Origin: DASUNP01 sp035249305
GTDB taxonomy: Bacteria > Acidobacteriota > Blastocatellia > UBA7656
Direction: 5' to 3'
DNA length: 64,000 nucleotides
NCBI GenBank assembly: GCA_035249305.1
Contig: DATFGQ010000057.1
Coordinates: 7,451 to 71,450, forward strand
Both the position numbers and the translations under genes were made by a program. Of the stretch, positions 1 to 8,082 are shown piece by piece. The notes under the pieces are model-generated. The model was not told the DNA's origin, searched no databases, and saw nothing but the letters and a program-made list of their open reading frames with translations. The first letter of the stretch is position 1. Each line of letters begins with the position of its first letter.

Positions 1-1544
1 GACTTATTAGTTGCAGCCGGCAGTCTGACAGTAAAAGTAGTCCCCCGGTTAATCTCGCTTTTGACCTCGATCGAGCCTTTGTGCTCTTCGACTATCTTGC
101 GCGTGACAGCGAGCCCGAGGCCGAAGCCCGCCTGCTTTGTCGAAAAGTAAGGCTCGAACACCTTTCCGATAGATTCTTCGCTGATGCCTACGCCCGTGTC
201 TGTCATGTCGATCTCGATGTAGCCGTTCGATTGCGCGACGCGCGTAGCAAGACGCCCGCCGTTGGGCATCGCCTGTAACGCGTTGATGGCGATGTTCGAC
301 AAACAGGACTTCAGCCGCTCGCGGTCGCCTACGACCTCGGCGGGCTGGCCCGGCTCTTGGACGGAGATCGAAACGCCCTGCTCGTCGGCCTGCGGGCGCA
401 CGAGCGACATGGTTTCGGAGACGAGCTTGCGCACGTCGACTGTCTCGACGGCTAGCTGCGCCGGGCGGCCGTAGTTGAGCAGGTCGTTGACCAGGTGTTT
501 GAGCCGCGCGATCTCGTCTTTGATCGTCGAGAGTATGCGCAGGAACTGGCCGCGTCGCGCCTCGTCTTCCGGCGCGTAGCGCGTGCTCGCGTGATCGATC
601 GATAGGTTGATCACGTTGAGCGGGTTTCGTATCTCGTGCGCGACCGACTGCGTGAGCCGGCCTATGACGGCGGAGCGCTCGGCCTGGTTGAGCTTCTCTT
701 CAAGCTCGCGCTTAGACCTCAGGCCGGCGATCATCTCGTTGAACGTCGTAGCAAGCTCGCCCATCTCGTCGGGCCTGTTTATATCGACCTGAAAATCCAT
801 ATTCCCGGCCGCCACTCTGCGGGCCGCGACGACTAGCTCGTTTATCGGGCGAGTGAAGCCCCAGCCGATTATAACCGCAAGCGCAAGGGCTATGACGAGC
901 ACGCCCGTAGTCGCCGCGAGCCTGTAGTTCGACAGGGCCTTGTTCTCGGTCGCGATCCTTTCCGAAGCGGCCTCGATCTTGTTGATGATCGATTTCTGCG
1001 TCGTTACGATGACTATCCAGAACTTGCCCTTAGTTGTCTTGATCGGGTGGTAATAGGTCTTGGGCAGATGCTCTTTGTTCCCTTGATCTTTGGCCCCTGT
1101 CTGTTGCTCCGTGTAGTCTCTGGACCATTCGGCCACGCCGCTTAGCGGGTCTTCCGACACGACTTGGAACTGCTGGCTCTCGGGGATAGGAACCTTTTTG
1201 CCGACAACTCCCTCAAGCGTGCTGTCTCTAATCGTTCCGTCCTCTTCGGTTATGATAATCCCTTCGACCGTGCGCGGTAGCTGGTCACGCCCTATGACCT
1301 CGTAGAGAAAGAGATCGCTGTCGAGGCTCAGCATCGCGATGTTTGTCGCCTCGGCAAGGTCGCCGTAGCCCTTGTTTACTGTGTCTGTGATCTGCTCGGT
1401 CTGGGTGACGATCACCCGCTCCACTCGCTTGCTGGCCCATTTATCGAGGGCTAAAACGAGGACGGACGTCAGCAGCAGAAACGCGGTCATCAGCAGCATC
1501 AGCCGCGCCCGGAACGACATCAAGAGTTTCACTTTGTCAGACAT
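1..1544 (-). CDS. Sensor histidine kinase with HAMP domain (3' end outside window)
   Basis: The gene runs off the left edge; about 514 codons are visible from ATG at 1544. It is a membrane kinase that should autophosphorylate on His and pass phosphate to a response regulator not seen here. In order: a transmembrane helix near residues 10-32, an extracytoplasmic sensor region of about 170 residues, a second helix near 205-230, a HAMP linker, the H-box VAHEIRNPLNVI with His303, the N-box NALQAMPNGG, the G1 box DTGVGI, the F-box FEPYFSTK and the G2 box GFGLGLAVTRK. The catalytic core is complete, so little is missing. The stimulus cannot be read from the sequence. It is divergent from the SIMPL gene. 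Confidence 0.9.
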   Translation of the reverse strand, partial: MSDKVKLLMSFRARLMLLMTAFLLLTSVLVLALDKWASKRVERVIVTQTEQITDTVNKGYGDLAEATNIAMLSLDSDLFLYEVIGRDQLPRTVEGIIITEEDGTIRDSTLEGVVGKKVPIPESQQFQVVSEDPLSGVAEWSRDYTEQQTGAKDQGNKEHLPKTYYHPIKTTKGKFWIVIVTTQKSIINKIEAASERIATENKALSNYRLAATTGVLVIALALAVIIGWGFTRPINELVVAARRVAAGNMDFQVDINRPDEMGELATTFNEMIAGLRSKRELEEKLNQAERSAVIGRLTQSVAHEIRNPLNVINLSIDHASTRYAPEDEARRGQFLRILSTIKDEIARLKHLVNDLLNYGRPAQLAVETVDVRKLVSETMSLVRPQADEQGVSISVQEPGQPAEVVGDRERLKSCLSNIAINALQAMPNGGRLATRVAQSNGYIEIDMTDTGVGISEESIGKVFEPYFSTKQAGFGLGLAVTRKIVEEHKGSIEVKSEINRGTTFTVRLPAATNK

Positions 1545-1751
1545 ACGCGCCACCTCTGAGTTGGATGCGCCGGCACCCAGCCGTGTTGCGCTTCATCAGG
1601 CTCCTCCAGTCATAATAACACAGCCAACTTGCCGGTCACGCGGCGGCGGAATAGAATTCCAACCTGTGACCCGCCCGACGCATCAATCCATACAGCCCCG
1701 TGTAATAACAGTTATAATCAACAGTCAAGTCCAAGATTCGGAGGAACAGTA

Positions 1752-2486
1752 ATGGTAAAGATAATTAAGAGAACGACGGCCGGTCTGCTGACGCTCTGTG
1801 TCATCGCGATCTCGCAAGGCGTCGCCCGCGCGCAAGAGCCCGTAGACAGAATGGCGCGCCCCGCCGTGCGCGCTTCGGCGGAAGCCGTCATAATAGCCAA
1901 GCCAGATCAGGCTCAGATCGACATAGGCATCGTCACGCAAGCCCCGAGCGCAAAGACCGCGGCCGACCAGAACGCCAAACAGATCGATTTCCTGATCAAC
2001 GCGCTGCGCAAGCTGTTAGGCCAGGACGCCGACATCAAGACGATCAGCTACCAACTCACGCCTAACTACGTCTACCCGAGAGAGGGCGGCCAGCCCAGGA
2101 TCAGCGGTTACTCGGCGTCGAACATCGTCCAGGTAAAAACCTCTGACCTGGCGCGGGTGGGCGACATCATAGACACTGCCTACAAGTCTGGCGCCAACAG
2201 CATTCACAGCCTCCAGTTCAACCTGAAGGATGACGAAGCCGTGCGCGCCCAGGCGCTGCGCGAAGCCGCGGCCAAGGCTAAAGCCAAGACTGAAGCTATG
2301 GCGTCGGCGCTCGGTCTGAAGATCGTTCGCGTGCTGTTTGCCGAAGAGAGCGGACCCACGGTGAGACCCGTTTACGCCGCTATGGAGATGGCGCAGGCGA
2401 AGGCGGGAAACGTCCAGACCCCCGTCGAGCCGGGAACAATCGAGGTGCGCGCAATCGTAACGCTTACGGTCGAGGTGGGGCAGTAA
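1752..2486 (+). CDS. SIMPL (DUF541) domain periplasmic protein
   Basis: A 244-residue secreted protein with an N-terminal signal peptide (hydrophobic core TAGLLTLCVIAISQGVA, likely cut after ARA), followed by one SIMPL/DUF541 domain covering most of the mature chain. Features typical of the family are the opening RASAEAVIIAKPDQAQIDIG, the middle GYSASNIVQVKTSDL and the A/K-rich helix REAAAKAKAKTEAMASALG. ATG 1752 is chosen over upstream in-frame starts because GGAGGAA precedes it by about 7 nt and it places the signal peptide at the N-terminus. The molecular function of SIMPL proteins is poorly defined; family members are reported in stress tolerance and cell-surface roles. It is followed at 57 bp by the phosphoesterase on the same strand. 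Confidence 0.88.
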   Translation: MVKIIKRTTAGLLTLCVIAISQGVARAQEPVDRMARPAVRASAEAVIIAKPDQAQIDIGIVTQAPSAKTAADQNAKQIDFLINALRKLLGQDADIKTISYQLTPNYVYPREGGQPRISGYSASNIVQVKTSDLARVGDIIDTAYKSGANSIHSLQFNLKDDEAVRAQALREAAAKAKAKTEAMASALGLKIVRVLFAEESGPTVRPVYAAMEMAQAKAGNVQTPVEPGTIEVRAIVTLTVEVGQ

Positions 2487-2492
2487 ATCGCG

Positions 2493-2526
2493 AAGATTTC
2501 AGATTTGATATTTGAGATTTCAAATT
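2493..2526. repeat. Dispersed GAAATCT-type hairpin repeat, copy 1
   Basis: An AT-rich run of short units of the type GATTTCAGATTTGATATTTG lies just after the SIMPL stop. Similar sequences lie at 7078-7110 and 37951-37984, each directly after a stop codon. The units can fold on themselves as weak hairpins. Confidence 0.5.
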
Positions 2527-2542
2527 AAGTGGGGAGGGCTAT

Positions 2543-3754
2543 ATGCCGTGGACGTTGAGGATGCTGATGTTCTTTACGCTGGCGGGCATCCTGTTTCAGT
2601 CTTACGTAGCTAGAAAGACTATAACCGCAACAGTGACGTTGACCGGCTGGCCGCGCAAGCGCGCACGGCTGGTGGCGATTCTGGTAATGATCTGGTCGCT
2701 CGTCTACCCGATAGTCCTCCTCGGCGGCTACTTTCTAGAACTCGGCAACGTCAGCCAGAGCTTTCAAAGGTCGAACCTTCTGCTCGACCTTCTCGTCACC
2801 TACCCGTTCTGGGTCGTGATGATAATGTCTGTTCAGCTCACGTTCATCTTCCTGCTCGTAGACGCCGCGAGGCTGATCTTTTACCCGTACTACAAGAACC
2901 ATAAGACGGGGTGGATGCAGGTGCAATCGCGTTTGATAATAGCGCTGGTCGCGATAGGCGCGATCTACGTCTCCTGGCGCATCTACAACGATCTTTACAA
3001 CGTCCGAGTCCGCCAGGCCGAGCTTCACATTTCGGGCCTGCCCGAACAGCTCGAAGGGTTCCGCATAGTGCAGATCGCCGACGTGCAGGCCGACGGCCGG
3101 ACCAACGGCAGCAAGCTCCAGGGCTACGTCGACGCGGTCAACAAGCTGAAGCCGGACCTCGTGCTCTTTGGGGGAGACCTCGTGACGGGCGGGATCGATT
3201 ACATACAGACGGGCGCGGCGGCAATGGGGAAGATGGAGGCTCGGTATGGCGTCTACGCCTGTCTGGGCGACCACGACCATTTCTCAAATAGCGAGATGGT
3301 GACAAAGAGCCTTCAACAAAACAACGTCACCGTGCTCGACAACGTAGCGACGCTCGTTCCGGTCGGCCCCTCTTTCCTCTCGCTCACAGGCATAACGAAC
3401 GTCTACCGCACGAGGCCGTCGCCGCAGACGCTTGAGACAATAGAGCGGCAGCGCCCCAGAGGGCCTGTCAACATACTGCTGACGCACCAGCCGTCGGAGT
3501 GGCTCGTAGATTATTCGCTTGAACAAAACTATGACCTGTTCGTCGCGGGCCACACGCACGGCGGGCAGATAGTCTTCCCGCTGCCGGGCTTTCTGTTGAC
3601 GGGGTCGAGTTTCGAGACTGATTACGTCACGGGGTTTTACCACGTAGGCAAGATGCTCGTGAGCGTGAACAATGGGCTGGGGATGACGCTCGCGCCCGTT
3701 CGTTATCACGCGCCCGCCGAAGTGACGTTGATTCTGCTCAAGGGTGATAAGTGA
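2543..3754 (+). CDS. Membrane-anchored calcineurin-like metallophosphoesterase
   Basis: A 403-residue protein with four predicted transmembrane helices (about residues 5-22, 42-64, 85-112 and 128-146) and a C-terminal calcineurin-like phosphoesterase domain from about residue 160, probably on one face of the inner membrane. The metal-site motifs are recognisable: QIADVQADG (180-182), LFGGDLVTGG (Asp212), LGDHDH (242-246) and FVAGHTHGGQI. This layout resembles the YkuE/YaeI-like membrane phosphoesterases; the substrate is unknown. One oddity is that the first motif, normally D-x-H, reads D-x-Q here, replacing a usual metal-ligand His. A good ribosome site (GGGGAGGG) precedes ATG 2543. Confidence 0.85.
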   Translation: MPWTLRMLMFFTLAGILFQSYVARKTITATVTLTGWPRKRARLVAILVMIWSLVYPIVLLGGYFLELGNVSQSFQRSNLLLDLLVTYPFWVVMIMSVQLTFIFLLVDAARLIFYPYYKNHKTGWMQVQSRLIIALVAIGAIYVSWRIYNDLYNVRVRQAELHISGLPEQLEGFRIVQIADVQADGRTNGSKLQGYVDAVNKLKPDLVLFGGDLVTGGIDYIQTGAAAMGKMEARYGVYACLGDHDHFSNSEMVTKSLQQNNVTVLDNVATLVPVGPSFLSLTGITNVYRTRPSPQTLETIERQRPRGPVNILLTHQPSEWLVDYSLEQNYDLFVAGHTHGGQIVFPLPGFLLTGSSFETDYVTGFYHVGKMLVSVNNGLGMTLAPVRYHAPAEVTLILLKGDK

Positions 3755-3814
3755 AGAGTTGAAGTTGAGCTTGAAGAGTCATCACGCCGACTTTTGAAGG
3801 ATTACTTTAAGAGA

Positions 3815-3860
<46 letters not shown>

Positions 3861-3889
<29 letters not shown>

Positions 3890-4295
3890 TCATATCTAGC
3901 GGCTTAAGAAGATAAAACTCCGCCCATCGAACTCCCAGCGCTTGCCCGTTCAAAGTTGGCGTGAGTCGAAGTGAAACTTCTGTCACACCAACGTCGCTAA
4001 CCGGAATCAAGTATACCTTATCATCTTCAGGGTTGAGGACAGCAAATACGTCTGCAAGCCCTCGATAATTCATTTTAACTGATCCGTTGCCGGATTGACT
4101 ATAGGCATTAAACAAAAGAGCGCCGTTCTTAACCCGACCTGTTTTACATTGCACACGAAATAATCTTGTCGAATCGTCAACCACGAAATCATACTTATAG
4201 CCCGACCCGAAAGGAACCGATACGAGATATCCGGCAGCTACAAAAGCCGCTAGAATCTTGGCTTCACTCAAGTTCCCTTTTTCTCCGGTCTGCAT
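3861..4295 (-). CDS. PD-(D/E)XK nuclease-like protein, group I intron-associated endonuclease family
   Basis: A 144-residue protein resembling the short PD-(D/E)XK family (PDDEXK_5) often named after group I intron endonucleases. The start GNLSEAKILAAFVAAGY is followed by FGSGYKYDFVV (candidate catalytic Asp) and FRVQCKTGR, in which Q-C-K fills the E/Q-x-K position; LLFNAYS is also typical. Homologues are mostly stand-alone genes of unknown role, so homing activity is not claimed. The last nine codons and the stop lie inside the tRNA-Gly gene. The segment looks more AT-rich than its neighbours, which suggests acquisition beside the tRNA. No intron is visible. ATG 4295 gives the usual family length. 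Confidence 0.75.
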
Positions 4296-4370
4296 TTGTC
4301 GAAAAGCATATTAGCACGATTAAAGAGATTGTGAAAAGGCATCCTTTCTAGGCTGGACTCTTTGAGGTTC

Positions 4371-5732
4371 TTAATGAAGTCCGGGGACACTGTACCGAAG
4401 CACGAAGAGCACCGCGAAGAGATAGACCAGCCAGTGGGCTTCGCGCGCGCGGTTGGTTACGAGCTTGAGCAGCGCATACGAGATAAAGCCGAAGGCTATG
4501 CCGTCCGTGATGCTGAAGGTGAGCGGCGTCAACACGATCGTCAAGAATGCCGGGAGCGATTCTGTGAAATCATCCCATTCGATGTCGCGCACGGCGAGTA
4601 TCATCAGGCTCCCGACGACTATCAAGGCCGGCGAAGTGATCGGGTAGAGAGTGAAATCGCGCCGGGCCACCTCCTGGCCGTAGAGCAGGATCGGCTCGTT
4701 TACGGTAACGCCGCCGCTTATCGCGCTCACCAGCGGCGAAAAGAAGAGGGCGACTAGAAATAGCGCGGCCACGACGAGCCCGGTCAAGCCTGTTCGCCCG
4801 CCCGCCGCCACGCCCGAAGCGCTCTCGACGTAGCTCACCATAGTCGTGTTGCCCGCGAGCGCCGCGCCCGTCGTGCCTATGGCGTCGGCCAACAGAGCGC
4901 GCCCCGCGCGGGGCAGTTGCCCGTTTTTCATAAAGCCGGCCTGCTTGGCTACGCCTATCAACGAGCCAACGGTGTCAAACAGGTCGAGGAAGAAGAAGAC
5001 GAAGATTATCGCGAACAGCCCTTGCGTGATCGCCCCCGCTATGTCGAGCTTGAGCGCGATAGGCGCAATCGATGGCGGCATGCTCACCAAAGCGGTCGGG
5101 TATCGGACTACGCCCATCAACACGCCCGCGACCGCCGCGGCAAAGATGCCGATCAGGATCGCGCCCCCGACCTTGCGCGCCATCAAGATCACGGTCACAG
5201 TAAGGCCGATCATGGCGACGATGGCGGGCGCGCTTCTCAAGTTTCCCAGCGCCACGTAAGTCGACGTGTCGAGCCTGACGAGCCCCGCCCACTCAAGGCC
5301 GATCAACGCGATCAACAAGCCTATGCCCGCGGCTATCGATGATTTCAAGGATTCGGGCACGGCCGCGACTATCTGCTCGCGGAAGCCGAACGAGGAGGTC
5401 GCGACAAATATTACCCCCGAGATAAAGACCGCTCCGAGCGCCGTCGGCCAGGGGATCTTCAGCTCCGTGACGAGAAAGGCGAAGTAGAAATTGTGGCCCA
5501 TCGCCGGCGCTACGGCGAACGGGTAGTTTGATAGCAGCGCCATCAAGATCGTCGAGAAAGCCGTTATCAAACAGGTCGAGGTGAAGACGGCCTCCCTGTC
5601 CATGCCTGCGTTGCCCAGAACTACCGGCTGGACAAAGATGATGTAGGCCATCGTGGCGAAGGTGGTAAGGCCGGCGAGCACCTCTCGGCGCGGGGTGGTC
5701 TTGTTCTCTTCGAGCTTGAAGTTCAATCTCAA
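4371..5732 (-). CDS. NCS2-family purine (adenine/guanine/hypoxanthine) permease
   Basis: A 453-residue inner-membrane transporter of the AzgA/AdeP/PbuG branch of the NCS2 family, expected to import purine bases with protons. The family opening FKLEENKTTPRREVLAGLTT leads into the first helix. NYPFAVAPAMGHNFYFAF and NTTMVSYVESASGVAAGG match conserved substrate-site segments, and about 12-14 hydrophobic helices follow. The start is the TTG at 5732, which fits the usual family N-terminus. It touches the heptad repeat at 5733-5824, and the only Shine-Dalgarno-like bases (AGGA) lie unusually close, inside the repeat. Purine specificity is inferred from the subfamily; the exact base is unknown. Confidence 0.9.
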   Translation of the reverse strand: MRLNFKLEENKTTPRREVLAGLTTFATMAYIIFVQPVVLGNAGMDREAVFTSTCLITAFSTILMALLSNYPFAVAPAMGHNFYFAFLVTELKIPWPTALGAVFISGVIFVATSSFGFREQIVAAVPESLKSSIAAGIGLLIALIGLEWAGLVRLDTSTYVALGNLRSAPAIVAMIGLTVTVILMARKVGGAILIGIFAAAVAGVLMGVVRYPTALVSMPPSIAPIALKLDIAGAITQGLFAIIFVFFFLDLFDTVGSLIGVAKQAGFMKNGQLPRAGRALLADAIGTTGAALAGNTTMVSYVESASGVAAGGRTGLTGLVVAALFLVALFFSPLVSAISGGVTVNEPILLYGQEVARRDFTLYPITSPALIVVGSLMILAVRDIEWDDFTESLPAFLTIVLTPLTFSITDGIAFGFISYALLKLVTNRAREAHWLVYLFAVLFVLRYSVPGLH

Positions 5733-5824
5733 GTCCTGAGTGCTGAGTCCTGAGTCCTGAGTAAAAGCATGAGAACGTTGCTTATGGTTCTCACTCAGGA
5801 CTCAGCACTCAGCACTCAGCACTC
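5733..5824. repeat. CTGAGT[C/G] heptad hairpin repeat, copy 1
   Basis: Two arms of 7-bp units face each other: CTGAGTG/CTGAGTC on the left and their complements CACTCAG/GACTCAG on the right, separated by about 28 bp. The arms should pair as a long imperfect hairpin. The repeat fills the whole gap between the permease start and the stop of the small gene at 5825. Four more copies are at 9351, 40445, 49711 and 56184. Confidence 0.85.
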
Positions 5825-6112
5825 TTAGGAGCGTTTTTTGGTCACGTGCGGCCTGAGCTTCGAATAGCTGCCGAGGACGCTCTCTTTATGTTCGGGGCTG
5901 GCGTTATCGAGAATCACATGGCGGACCATAGCGAGCAGCTTTTCGCGCCGTCCCCCGAAGCGACCCGTCAGCGGCTTCTGCCCCGTGACGTCGACGAGCC
6001 CTTCGCGCACCCATTGCCAGAACTGCTTTTGAGTGGTCCAGAACTCGTTATTGTTTGCGCAGACGATGCGCGCCGTCTTTTTCGGCTTACCCTTTGGGGT
6101 CTGTGAATCCAT
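5825..6112 (-). CDS. Small hypothetical protein
   Basis: A 95-residue basic protein that I do not recognise. It contains the aromatic segment NEFWTTQKQFWQWVREGLV and a C-terminus rich in Lys and Arg (KLRPHVTKKRS). There is no signal peptide or membrane segment, so it is likely cytoplasmic. It lies 52 bp after sucD on the same strand and may be co-transcribed with it. The W/Q-rich part could be a small helical DNA- or protein-binding domain, but that is only a guess. An antisense open frame covers the same region, so coding status is probable rather than certain. Confidence 0.55.
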   Translation of the reverse strand: MDSQTPKGKPKKTARIVCANNNEFWTTQKQFWQWVREGLVDVTGQKPLTGRFGGRREKLLAMVRHVILDNASPEHKESVLGSYSKLRPHVTKKRS

Positions 6113-6164
6113 GAAACCTTTTGCTTCTATTACTTCCGCTCGGTTGATTCAACCAATGGCTGAG

Positions 6165-7037
6165 CTATTTCTTGAGGACTTCGGCCACCATCGCGCCTAT
6201 GTCGGCGGGGCTCTTGACGACGTGAATGCCCGCAGCCTGCATTGCGGCCATCTTCTCGGCGGCCGTTCCCTTGCCCCCTGCGATGATCGCGCCGGCATGC
6301 CCCATTCGGCGGCCGGGAGGCGCCGTCTGCCCGGCTATGAAACCAATGACAGGTTTGGTCATATGCTCTTTGACGAACTCGGCGGCCTGCTCTTCGGCCG
6401 TCCCGCCGATCTCGCCTATCATGACGACGGCTTGGGTTTCGGGGTCTGCCTCAAACAGCTTCAGCGCGTCGAGGAAATTGGTCCCGATCACGGGGTCGCC
6501 GCCTATGCCGATGGCTGTCGATTGGCCGAGCCCCAAATTAGTCAACTGGTGTACGGCTTCATAGGTGAGCGTCCCGCTGCGCGAGACGACGCCGATCGCG
6601 CCTTCGGTGTGGATGTGGCCGGGCATTATACCGATCTTGCATTTGCCGGGCGAGATCACGCCGGGGCAGTTAGGCCCCACGAGCCGCGTGCGCCGGTCGC
6701 GCAGGTAGTCGAAGGCGCGAACCATGTCGAGCGCGGGTATGCCCTCCGTGATGCATACGGTGAGCGGCAGGTCGGCGTCGGCCGCTTCCATAATCGCGTC
6801 GGCCGCAAACGGCGGCGGGACGTAGATGACGCTGGCGTTTGCGCCCGTCTCGCGAACGGCTTCGGCGAGCGTGTCGAAGACGGGCACCCCTTCGTGCTCG
6901 GTCCCGCCTTTGCCGGGCGTGACGCCGCCTACGATCTTCGTGCCGTAGGCTATCATCTGGCCCGTGTGAAACGAGCCCTCTTTACCAGTTATCCCCTGCA
7001 CGACGACGCGCGTGTTCTTATCGACCAGTATGCTCAA
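6165..7037 (-). CDS. sucD: Succinate-CoA ligase (ADP/GDP-forming) subunit alpha
   Basis: This 290-residue protein is the alpha subunit of succinyl-CoA synthetase, which couples succinyl-CoA hydrolysis to nucleotide triphosphate formation in the TCA cycle. The CoA-binding domain opens with VVVQGITGKEGSFHTGQMI, VGPNCPGVISPGKCKIGIMP follows, and the phospho-His segment is GRRMGHAGAIIAGGKGTAAE. Length matches E. coli SucD (289). The start is TTG at 7037, preceded by AGGAGAAG. The beta-subunit gene sucC, usually directly upstream, is absent; an SDR gene lies there instead, so sucC must be elsewhere. Confidence 0.97.
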   Translation of the reverse strand: MSILVDKNTRVVVQGITGKEGSFHTGQMIAYGTKIVGGVTPGKGGTEHEGVPVFDTLAEAVRETGANASVIYVPPPFAADAIMEAADADLPLTVCITEGIPALDMVRAFDYLRDRRTRLVGPNCPGVISPGKCKIGIMPGHIHTEGAIGVVSRSGTLTYEAVHQLTNLGLGQSTAIGIGGDPVIGTNFLDALKLFEADPETQAVVMIGEIGGTAEEQAAEFVKEHMTKPVIGFIAGQTAPPGRRMGHAGAIIAGGKGTAAEKMAAMQAAGIHVVKSPADIGAMVAEVLKK

Positions 7038-7077
7038 TTTCTTCTCCTATGCACTTGAAAGACGAGCAATATAACAC

Positions 7078-7110
7078 TTTGAGATTTGAAATCTCAAATT
7101 TGAAATCTCT
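7078..7110. repeat. Dispersed GAAATCT-type hairpin repeat, copy 2
   Basis: The sequence alternates TTTGAGA, TTTGAAA, TCTCAAA and TTTGAAA, forming a small palindrome. It overlaps the first bases of the TAG stop of the SDR gene and lies just upstream of sucD. Confidence 0.55.
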
Positions 7111-7942
7111 AGACATACGAGCCGCCGGTGACGAGCAGGACCGCGCCCGTCATATAATCCGAAAGCGGTGAGGCTAAGAACAGGACGGGGCCCGCGGCTT
7201 CGTCGGGCGTGCCGGGCCGCCCGAGCGGGATGAAGTTTGCGGCCATCTGGCGCATCGCTTCGGGTATGCCGAGATCCACCTGTTTGTCTCCGACCTGCAT
7301 CTTCTCCTGATTCTCTTTAGCCTGCGTCAACCGAGTCTCGATGAACCCATAAGCGACCGCGTTGACGTTGACGTTGAAGCGGCCCCACTCTTTAGCCATA
7401 GTCTTTGTCACGCCGACTATGCCCATCTTGCCGGCGGAGTAGTTCACCTGTCCGGGGTTGCCCGCCACGCCCGACGTAGACGAGACGTTAATGATCTTTC
7501 GATGGACGCGTCGGCCTTCGGCTATCTCCTGCTTGGCGCGCTCGCGCATGTAAGGCGTCGCGGCGCGGATTATGCGAAACGGCGCAGTCAGGTGGACGTC
7601 GATCATCGCGTACCACTGCTCGTCGGTCATGTTCTGGATGACTCCGTCCCAGGTGTAGCCCGCGTTGTTGACCAGTATGTCTACGCCGCCGAAAGCGTCG
7701 GCCGCCGTCTTAACTAACCGGTCCGGGAACTCCGGGTCGGTCACGCTGCCGGCCGCGACGACGGCTTTGCCGCCCGCCTCTGTGATCTCGTGAGCGGCGG
7801 CTTCGGCGACCTCCGAATCCATGTCGTTGATGACGACCGACGCGCCATGATCGGCGAAGAGCTTCGCTATCGAGCGGCCTATGCCACGGCCCGAGCCCGT
7901 GACTATGGCCGACTTGCCAACCAGTAGCCTGTAATCTGACAT
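7109..7942 (-). CDS. SDR-family oxidoreductase, FabG-like
   Basis: A 277-residue short-chain dehydrogenase/reductase. The N-terminal Rossmann motif is TGSGRGIGRSIA, the NNAGY motif follows near residue 92, and the catalytic centre reads INVSSTSG (Ser), then NYSAGKMG (Tyr-x3-Lys). The C-terminus GAVLLVTGGSYV is typical of the classical family. It resembles 3-oxoacyl-ACP or 3-hydroxyacyl-CoA reductases and would use NAD(P)H. An insert in the middle (RERAKQEIAEGRRVHRK) makes it longer than FabG (about 245). The physiological substrate cannot be read from the sequence. A Shine-Dalgarno site AAAGGAA precedes ATG 7942. It lies upstream of sucD in the same direction. Confidence 0.88.
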   Translation of the reverse strand: MSDYRLLVGKSAIVTGSGRGIGRSIAKLFADHGASVVINDMDSEVAEAAAHEITEAGGKAVVAAGSVTDPEFPDRLVKTAADAFGGVDILVNNAGYTWDGVIQNMTDEQWYAMIDVHLTAPFRIIRAATPYMRERAKQEIAEGRRVHRKIINVSSTSGVAGNPGQVNYSAGKMGIVGVTKTMAKEWGRFNVNVNAVAYGFIETRLTQAKENQEKMQVGDKQVDLGIPEAMRQMAANFIPLGRPGTPDEAAGPVLFLASPLSDYMTGAVLLVTGGSYV

Positions 7943-8046
7943 TAATAGTTCCTTTCGGTCTTATGATGTGGATTTTGAATTTTAGTTTTTGCGGCTTGAT
8001 TGAGCAAACGAAAAGCTGAGAGAAGAAGAGATGGCAGGAAAGAATA

Positions 8047-8076
8047 TGTAGGGGCGGAGACAAGCCCCGCCCCACA
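8047..8076. repeat. GGGGCGG/CCGCCCC hairpin
   Basis: A short palindrome with arms TGTAGGGGCGG and CCCGCCCCACA around AGACAAGC. It is a single-arm relative of the longer palindrome at 18977-19073. It lies in the 140-bp gap between the DUF1501 stop and the SDR start, so it could also act as a weak terminator. Confidence 0.6.
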
Positions 8077-8082
8077 GCTTTA

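Noticed and set aside
5733..5824. CRISPR-like array
   Set aside because: Units are 7 bp without spacers and occur in opposing arms; this is a hairpin repeat, not a CRISPR.
6033..7058. 341-codon plus-strand open frame across sucD
   Set aside because: It is antisense to sucD, whose catalytic motifs are intact.
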